From: Astrothelium macrocarpum
Taxonomy: Eukaryota; Ascomycota; Dothideomycetes; Trypetheliales; Trypetheliaceae
NCBI GenBank assembly: GCA_021030915.1
Contig: JAGEMR010000030.1
Location: 186,001 to 250,000, forward strand
Length of the DNA: 64,000 nt
Reading direction: 5' to 3'
Positions 57,539 through 64,000 of this stretch are shown in pieces. The notes under the pieces are model-generated. The model did no database searches. It was not told the DNA's origin and worked only from the letters and a program-made list of their open reading frames with translations. The first letter of the stretch is position 1, and each line of letters starts with the position of its first letter. Made by a program: the position numbers and the translations under genes.

Positions 57539-59011
57539 ATGGCTGAAGAGCTGACAACGCGCCCTTCCCTACCGCGTCGTCCAAGTCCTGGAAATGCTGG
57601 GCATACGACAACATTGGTCAGCCCACCTCCGCTGAGAAATCGGCCTGTCAAAAGTAAACCGTCCTTTGATGGGAATTTACCTGTATCAGGAGCTTCTCAC
57701 CGGCGGAGTTCGTTGCTTTCTGATTTCTCACTTGATGACGCCCACCAATCCGTCCGCTCTTCAACTGGAAGTTTCTTGCTCCCGAAGCTATCTGAAAATC
57801 ACAAACATCATGATCTTCACCAAGAGCCATCTCATTGGCATTCTGCTCCCTTGGCTTTTGCAATTGTTCCTGCTGTTGCAGGACTTTTCTTCACGAATGG
57901 AACGGCGTTTGCTACCGACATTCTCTTGCTTGGACTGGCAGCCATCTTCTTGAACTGGTCTGTTCGGTTACCATGGTTAGATATGGTCATATTTTTGCAA
58001 AATTTACAGCTAATGGCAGACAGGGAGATGTATCGAGATGCCCAAGCTACCAACGTCGAGACTCCTGTGGAAGACAGCGATGTCATAATTGAGGAAAGTA
58101 GCGAGGATGAATCGCGCCTGGAGTCTGAATCCCCGAATGGAGAAAGAAAGCCTCAAAAAGACAGAACGGATCTGGCAAACACACAGAGAATGCACAAAGA
58201 TACGCATACTAAGATTGCAGCAAGAGAAGAGCTCGGCCGACACGAGTTGGTTGCTCTGGCCTGCTGCTTCTTAGGGCCTGTGCTTGGAGCGTACCTCCTT
58301 CATACCATTCGTTCACAGTTGTCACGACCATCTGAAGGCCTTGTGTCCAATTATAATCTCACCATCTTTCTCTTAGCCGCCGAGTTTCGCCCGGCTGCAC
58401 ACCTCATCAAGCTTATCCAAGCACGTACCCTCCATCTCCAACGGACCATTAATGCAAACCCTGCGCGCGAGGATAGGGCAAGTAATGCCAAAATGACTGT
58501 ACTAGAGGAACGTATTTCCGAGCTAGAAACCCATGTTGTAGATCTATCGACCAATCATACGGCACTAGAGAAGAGATCTCCTGACACGACGGAAGTAACT
58601 GGTGCCGTCCACAAAGCCATGCAACCTCAGCTTGACGCTTTGAATCGCGCGGTACGTCGTTATGAAAAGCGCGCTATAACACAAGGTATTCAAACAGAAG
58701 CACGTATTCAAGACCTCGAGAAGAGACTACAAGATGCTTTATCTCTCGCTGCTGTCGCTGCTGAAAGTGGGCGGCGACCTGGCTTTGTGGCGAAATCACT
58801 AGAGTCGATCGCTGGGCTTTTCATGCTGCCATTACAAACATTGTGGACAATGTCAATCTATCCGATCCGGGCTCTGGCAACGGCAGGGTCACAGGCTAAA
58901 ATCTTCCTTCTTGGACCAAGACCGACAAAGAAGAAGCGAGTTGCCACAAAGCATGATGACCATGGAACCTTTCCTAACGGAAGGATCGTGACGAAGAATA
59001 CGAAGAGGTGA
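57539..59011 (+). CDS. Conserved fungal membrane/coiled-coil protein of unknown function (490 aa)
   Basis: A single intronless frame. Residues 1-100 are Pro/Ser/Arg-rich and probably disordered (PSLPRRPSPGN). Two hydrophobic stretches follow at about 105-145 (FAIVPAVAGLFFTNG, ILLLGLAAIFLNWSV), then an acidic segment (EESSEDESRLESES), another hydrophobic stretch at about 240-260 (ALACCFLGPVLGAYLLH), a long heptad-like coiled coil at about 310-410, and a last hydrophobic patch near 430 before a basic tail (TKKKRVATK). The layout recalls fungal proteins of the ER or nuclear envelope, but I cannot name a family with certainty. Confidence 0.85.
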   Translation: MAEELTTRPSLPRRPSPGNAGHTTTLVSPPPLRNRPVKSKPSFDGNLPVSGASHRRSSLLSDFSLDDAHQSVRSSTGSFLLPKLSENHKHHDLHQEPSHWHSAPLAFAIVPAVAGLFFTNGTAFATDILLLGLAAIFLNWSVRLPWLDMVIFLQNLQLMADREMYRDAQATNVETPVEDSDVIIEESSEDESRLESESPNGERKPQKDRTDLANTQRMHKDTHTKIAAREELGRHELVALACCFLGPVLGAYLLHTIRSQLSRPSEGLVSNYNLTIFLLAAEFRPAAHLIKLIQARTLHLQRTINANPAREDRASNAKMTVLEERISELETHVVDLSTNHTALEKRSPDTTEVTGAVHKAMQPQLDALNRAVRRYEKRAITQGIQTEARIQDLEKRLQDALSLAAVAAESGRRPGFVAKSLESIAGLFMLPLQTLWTMSIYPIRALATAGSQAKIFLLGPRPTKKKRVATKHDDHGTFPNGRIVTKNTKR

Positions 59012-60230
59012 CGAATTCAGTCAATCACTAATCACGGCAGGGGTTTTGTCAAAACTGGGAATTAGCGATTGACATTTTGAATAGTATGTTATATGCTATT
59101 AGCGAGGTGTTGGAGTGGGGTTGAGAGCAATAAAGATACCCTGCGAATCAACTTCCGCTGGCCAAGTCAATTTTATTCCACAAATTAATTATATTGACAA
59201 ATTTCCATTCTTCAACGCTCGTTTCACAACCTGTTTCTAGTAATCTTGTGTCACAACAACAACGTCTTTTATCGAGTACTCCGGTTTCTCAATCTCAAAG
59301 ACGCGGATTCCTTGCAGATTCCCTGATCGACTGATGCTTCCTCGAAATCTATCTCAATTTTGTCCTGAGATTCAATCTCGTAAACCACAGGATGCAATCT
59401 GCCGAGCGAAAAGAAGGTGCCATTGGCAGGCCCTATGCTAAGCATCTGATCGGTCGATGGATGACTTTCCTTGATTTATCTCTTCCACATGCGCCATGGA
59501 CCATGCGTTTACGCTTTAACGTTCCTCTAATCGGATTGTGTGGCGCGAGAAGTAGCCAATCGCATTTGGGCTTTTGCGAAGACGTCTCATGTGATACAAA
59601 ACATCTCACCGGAACACCCTGGACGTTCCATTCGGATCTTAAAGTTACCATTCAATTGAAACATTTTACACCGTCCCAACCGACAAGGAGGAGAGATAGG
59701 TCTTGATGTTGCAGGGGCCAGCACGAATTTAAAGATTTAAAAATAATACCAACATGTCAAGTGTCAGACCGCTCTTCGGTGCAAATTCGGGAAGTCGAGT
59801 CCATTTCTGGAAGCTCTCCCAAGACTCCAAGACCTTCAGACGACTCTTATCTTTGAACATTGTTGCTTAACCGCGGATAAAGTCTAGAACCCGGCAATCT
59901 TGTTTTGCCCCTCAACGCGTAGCCCCACTATGGCGCGCCATCCCACCTCTTCTGTCCCACTTTTCTTGAGCAAGTCTCTATTGTAAACATTGTACGACGT
60001 CGGGCTTCTCAACCTCTTTTGGCTCCGTGATTCGTTTGCTTATGTGATTTATATGTTAGTACTGCATATACGGGCATCGGACACTTCGGGAATTCCACGA
60101 TACAGCTTATAACCCAACATAATCATATTTGTGGATCTTTGTTCTTTCCATCTATTTGTCTTTTTAATTTATCATTCGTTTTTTTCGCTTTAAAAAAAAC
60201 AAATAACAAGACCTTTTACAATCTTCAAAT
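59012..60230. other. Intergenic region, nothing recognised
   Basis: About 1.2 kb. A 104-codon frame at 59392-59706 has no recognisable domain and is not called. The stretch before 60231 is T-rich then A-rich, typical of a fungal 5' leader. Confidence 0.5.
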
Positions 60231-61589
60231 ATGGCAATCAAGAATGACGTCGACGTTAATGCCTCCAAGTTTGCTCCTAATGCTGTTTCCAAGAAGAACG
60301 AAGCTTTCAATGAGAACCTCATCAAAATACAGAACGACGGTCCTCGTTGGTATGAGGTAACTTGGCACCATGTCTTTTACGATGGTCAAAAATCAAGCTA
60401 ATCTATCCTAGGTAGGGGCAGCAAAGTATCGAAAGATGAGAGAAAATGGAGAGACGCCATTGCCAAAACCCACAATGTTGGACGGCGATGACATTTATCT
60501 GCCTTCAAGGGAGGCTGGAAGAGCAATCCCTTGCCGGGTCATGAGACCTTCGAATGGCGAAGTCAAGGGTGTCTTTCTGCACATTCACGGAGGTGGATGG
60601 GTATTGATGGTAAGGCTCTGAGACGATCCAAAAGCTGATTTAATCCAAATTAATGTTCTCTCAGAGTGAAAAATAGTATGACAAAACATTTCGGAAAAGG
60701 AAAAAAGACAAAAGATTGATTCAGCATAGCCAAGACCCACTCCTCCGGTTCCTCGCCGACGCCGCTAACCTCGCTGTTATCTCGGTCGGCTACCGGCTCG
60801 CCCCCGAAGATCCCTTCCCAAAAGGCAACGAAGACTGCTACGACGTCGCCGAATACCTCGTTGACAATGCCCGCGCCAAGTTTGGCGGCGACCTGCTCTT
60901 CATGGGCGGTGAGGTAAAGCCCCACTGCAACCCGTTCCCTCTTTCTATCCCCTCCACACCCTCTCCACGCTTTCATATCCAGCCTCAACTCTCGTCTTCC
61001 CGCCCCTTCTATCCCCGTCTCACCACTCGTTCCACCCGGTCTCCCTCCCTCTTCCACCTCCACCACCCCCCAAACTAACCCTCTTCCCCCACCCCTCCAG
61101 TCCGCCGGCGCGCACCTCGCCGCGCTCACCACCTTCCACCTGCTGACCGCGCGCCCACGCTTCTCGCTGCACGGGCTGAACCTCGTCTTCGGCTGCTACG
61201 ACCTCGCGGGCTTCACGCCCTCCGTCGCGACGTTTGCGCGCCCGCTCGTCATCGACCGCGACATCATGGAGCACTACGTCGCCGCGTACCTGCCGGCCAC
61301 GACCGAGGCGCAGCGCCGCGACCCGCGCGTTTCGCCCTTGTACCAGGACTTGCTGGCTGATGGGGTGAGGGGCCGCTTGCCGCCCGCGTTGTTTACGGCG
61401 GGTACGCAGGACTGTTTGCTTGATGATACGGTGTTCATGGGGGCGAAGTGGGCGATGAGTGGTGCGGAGACGCGGGTCAAGGCGTATCCGGGGTGTCCGC
61501 ATGGGTTTGTGTTTTTTCCGCCGGAGCAGATGGATGGGGTGGGGGAGTGCTTGGATGATATGAAGGAGTTTTTGAGGGGGCATATGTGA
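60231..61589 (+). CDS. Alpha/beta hydrolase, hormone-sensitive lipase family
   Basis: Exons 60231-60356, 60412-60609, 60725-60913 and 61101-61589 join in frame to give 333 residues. The oxyanion motif HIHGGGW ends exon 2; the nucleophile elbow is split by the third intron (GGE then SAGAHL, giving G-E-S-A-G); the acid is expected in AGTQDCLLDD and the His in GCPHGFVFF. It is a cytosolic carboxylesterase of the HSL class; its substrate is unknown. Exon 4 is far richer in G+C than the neighbouring genes, especially at third positions, and intron 3 (187 nt) is an unusually long C/T-rich run, so this half may have a different history from exons 1-3. Confidence 0.9.
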
Positions 61590-61857
61590 GGTTGGGGTTG
61601 AGATTCGATTATACTGTTGAAGTCACGGTGGGTTATCTATGGTTTGGTAAAAAGTAAGGGATGAGGTAACGGCTGAAAGTCCAATGAATGCAAGTGCTGA
61701 GCATCTGAAGCTATTCTACTTGCTGTGATACAGATGCTACGTATACAAGGAATGATGCGTGGTGCGTCCCGATCATGCTTCTTGCTCCTTGCTCCATGCT
61801 CCAGTCTTGTGATGCCTTGGTACTTCTCCCCATGCTTGTCGCCGTCTCATCATCTTC
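61590..61857. other. Short convergent intergenic gap
   Basis: 268 bp between the hydrolase and Cut12-like stop codons; 3' UTR sequence only. Confidence 0.5.
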
Positions 61858-63859
61858 TCAACGGAAGGACAGTGGCTTCGACGCCTCCATCTGTCTTGCT
61901 TTCTTTCGGTCTTCCAACCTCTTCTGCGCCTCTGCAAGCTTTTCCTGACTCACTTCCCTTCCCGTCCTTGTCATCAAGCTCGTCTTCCTCTGTTCTCCTC
62001 CAACGAGGCTCTCCGAATTTGGCGCACCTGGCGACAGCCTGGCTAGCGTATTCTGCGGAACTGCATTCTCCTTTGTACTCGTCTTGGTCTGCGTTGATGG
62101 TCTAATTGTTGGGACCTGAAGATTGTCGTTTGCAGAATGAGCAACGGGATCGGAATTGTGTTTGTTGTTGGAGCGGGAAGTAGGATTCGGATTAATATTT
62201 TCCTTTTTGGTCTCTTTTCTTGAGACGACACTGCTTTTGCGAGGCCCCTTGCTGACATTTTGAGTGCTGTTGATTGGATTAAAGGAGCGAATCGGAAGTG
62301 ACATGGCGTCATTGGGGTAGGGACTAGACGGCACCGTATTTGGAGAACGATGCTCGTCCTCTGGTTTGTGAAAAGAAGCGGAAAGGTTGGAGGGTGGCTC
62401 AGGCAGTGAGAGAGAGGAGTCAAACAAGGACGACTGGTTCTGCTGAGAGGTCGTATTCAGATCATTGATCGGATCGACGGCCTTGGGACTGGGAGTCTGA
62501 TGTTTCTGATGGAATTCTTGCTTTGGAGGCGTGTTGTGCTTGTTGTCAACGTTGCCATTAAACGATAATCCCGAATGTTGGATTGCCGATTGGGAACGCT
62601 TGGCTGGGGAAGATTTTATGACAGTCTTGACGGACTCTGCTGATGCTGGTGCGCTCCCGACTGCATCTGCCCAAATATCAACTGCTGGTGGGCTGCCTAT
62701 ATTGTCTGTCCTATTGCGGATACGCCGATCTCGTACGCCAACTTTCCGAGTCTCATCCAGCTCTCTCCGAAGGTTATTCCGCTCTACCCTAAGAGTTGAT
62801 GACTCTTCGCGAGCTTCGTGGAGTTCTTTCGACATCTTCCGCTGTTGCTCCTGCAATTCTGTGGCGTCTTGCTTGTTCAGTCGTTCTTTACTCTCAGCGA
62901 TCTCCTCTGCAGCGTGTTTTCTTATGCTTTGCAGCTCTTCCTTTGCTTTGTCAAGTGCACCTTGATATTCCTTCATCTGTACCTCCAACTCTAATGTTTT
63001 GGCCTCAAGCTTCTGAACTTTACGTCGCTCGTCTCGGAGTTTGCCAGCCAGTTCAGTGACCTCAGTGTCTTTGAGTCTTGCGAAGCTTTTGGCCATTTTT
63101 TGCTTAGTAAGTAGCTTCTTCATCTCCTGCTTGGTTTTGGCGGCATATATTTCGTATTCTTTCTTCCAATATTCGTCCAGTTCAAGTCCGGGTCGTGCCT
63201 GTTTCTCTTGATGCTTATTTCCATTTGTAGCCTGAGACTCAGTCCCAGACTGAGATGATTCACGAACGCTATGGAGAGTAGTCGTCAACTTTGTCGCTCG
63301 AACCCGGCTCAGTCTGGCTCGCTGTTCTTTTTCTTTTTCTGCTGTCTTGGGAGTCCATGGACTTGGAAATTTGCCCGGAAAATTGCTCGGGAGTCCACTT
63401 CGAGTCTGTGCCAAGGATCTCTTACTCTCATTGTTTGCTATCTGAGCTCCAAATGAGACTGTTTTTCGTCGAGTCGCGCCAGTCCCTGGAGTCATAAGAA
63501 TGCTTGTGGGCTTAGCCGGAGACAATCCAACATCCTTTCCCTCTATGAAGTCTGCCGACTTTGGTCTCGGTTCTCTTGTTGCAACAAGCCGACCACGGCC
63601 AGGTTGTTCACCATCGGATTCATCTTCGGAAAAGGCAATTCCAGCATTGTGTTCTGCAGGCTGAGGTGTACCAAACAAGGCATGTTTGAACGCACGAACA
63701 GCAAATACCGGAGCAGGGGTTTCCGGAGGCTCGTATACTGAAGCATTGCCTTCTAAGAGCTATCAGCATCTTTTTTCCAAACACCGGGGTCTCGTGAGGG
63801 ATTAGTTTACCTTCCTTGGGCTCCTCTCCCAATCTAGGCTCGGTCACCCACGAAAACAT
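61858..63859 (-). CDS. cut12: Cut12-like spindle pole body protein
   Basis: Exons 63859-63811 and 63752-61858 join in frame (intron 58 nt) to give 647 residues. The first exon is only 16 codons (MFSWVTEPRLGEEPKE). Typical blocks follow: FAVRAFKHALFGTPQ, ILMTPGTGATRRKTVSFG, FPGKFPSPWTPK, LDEYWKKEYEIYA and KMAKSFARLKD, then a strong coiled coil (residues about 190-330, rich in Lys/Glu/Leu), and a Ser/Asn/Pro-rich C-terminal half. These match the fungal spindle-pole-body-associated Cut12 domain. The role in fission yeast is bipolar spindle formation and Plo1 kinase control; that is family knowledge, not shown here. Confidence 0.9.
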
Positions 63860-64000
63860 TTGATGTAAGAAAACAGAATAGATTACAGAGTGAATGTACA
63901 CGCCTTTGAACAGGCGCAATGGCACGTATGGTAGCAAAGGAAGTGGTGGAGGACGTGTTGTTTACCTTGGGCAGGGATGAGGGCGCACTAGTTGTGAGGC
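63860..64000. other. Upstream region of the Cut12-like gene
   Basis: The last 141 bp of the window; promoter sequence or the edge of a further gene. Too short to judge. Confidence 0.4.

Noticed and set aside
1..64000. CRISPR arrays, operons, ribosome-binding sites or riboswitches
   Set aside because: The window is eukaryotic with intron-containing genes; no such structures were seen.

Overview
This window reads as genomic DNA of a filamentous ascomycete (Pezizomycotina). The evidence is short GT-AG introns of about 43-104 nt, Zn2Cys6 transcription factors, a non-reducing polyketide synthase, a Ste3-type pheromone receptor, a Cut12-like spindle-pole protein, and extremely A+T-rich transposon copies of the kind left by repeat-induced point mutation. 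I cannot place it below that rank from sequence alone.

Layout. 0-8 kb: the 3' part of a PAQR/hemolysin-III membrane protein, a LigB/DODA-type extradiol dioxygenase and an SDR-fold protein transcribed divergently, a Zn2Cys6 regulator, and a small conserved fungal protein. 8-33 kb: a terpenoid-type biosynthetic region with an SDR, an aristolochene-synthase-type sesquiterpene cyclase, an AflR-like regulator, a P450 broken by a hAT-like transposon, a secreted FAD oxidase, two tandem related P450s (one carrying a Fot1/pogo-like element inside an intron), another SDR and a fourth P450. 34-46 kb: a polyketide region with a SAT-KS-AT-PT-ACP synthase, a damaged O-methyltransferase and a group A flavin monooxygenase. 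47-64 kb: mostly ordinary genes, namely sulfite oxidase, a small-subunit catalase, a one-span surface protein, a Ste3 receptor, a conserved membrane/coiled-coil protein, an HSL-family alpha/beta hydrolase and Cut12.

How the genes may work together (inference). The cyclase would make a C15 skeleton that the P450s, FAD oxidase and SDRs could oxidise under the AflR-like regulator. The PKS would make an aromatic polyketide that the O-methyltransferase and flavin monooxygenase could modify. The two gene sets adjoin with no housekeeping gene between them, so they are either two neighbouring clusters or one composite cluster. Several members look damaged (hAT in a P450 exon, one-base frameshift in another P450, broken O-methyltransferase N-terminus), so the locus may be decaying.

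The least expected structures are in the 'gene-poor' DNA: a hAT-like element with a perfect 20-bp inverted repeat and 8-bp target duplication, a 2.2-kb TA-flanked element sitting inside a 48-nt P450 intron, a 222-bp MITE beside a tRNA-derived SINE with a perfect 15-bp target duplication, and a degenerate 27-bp minisatellite upstream of the PKS.
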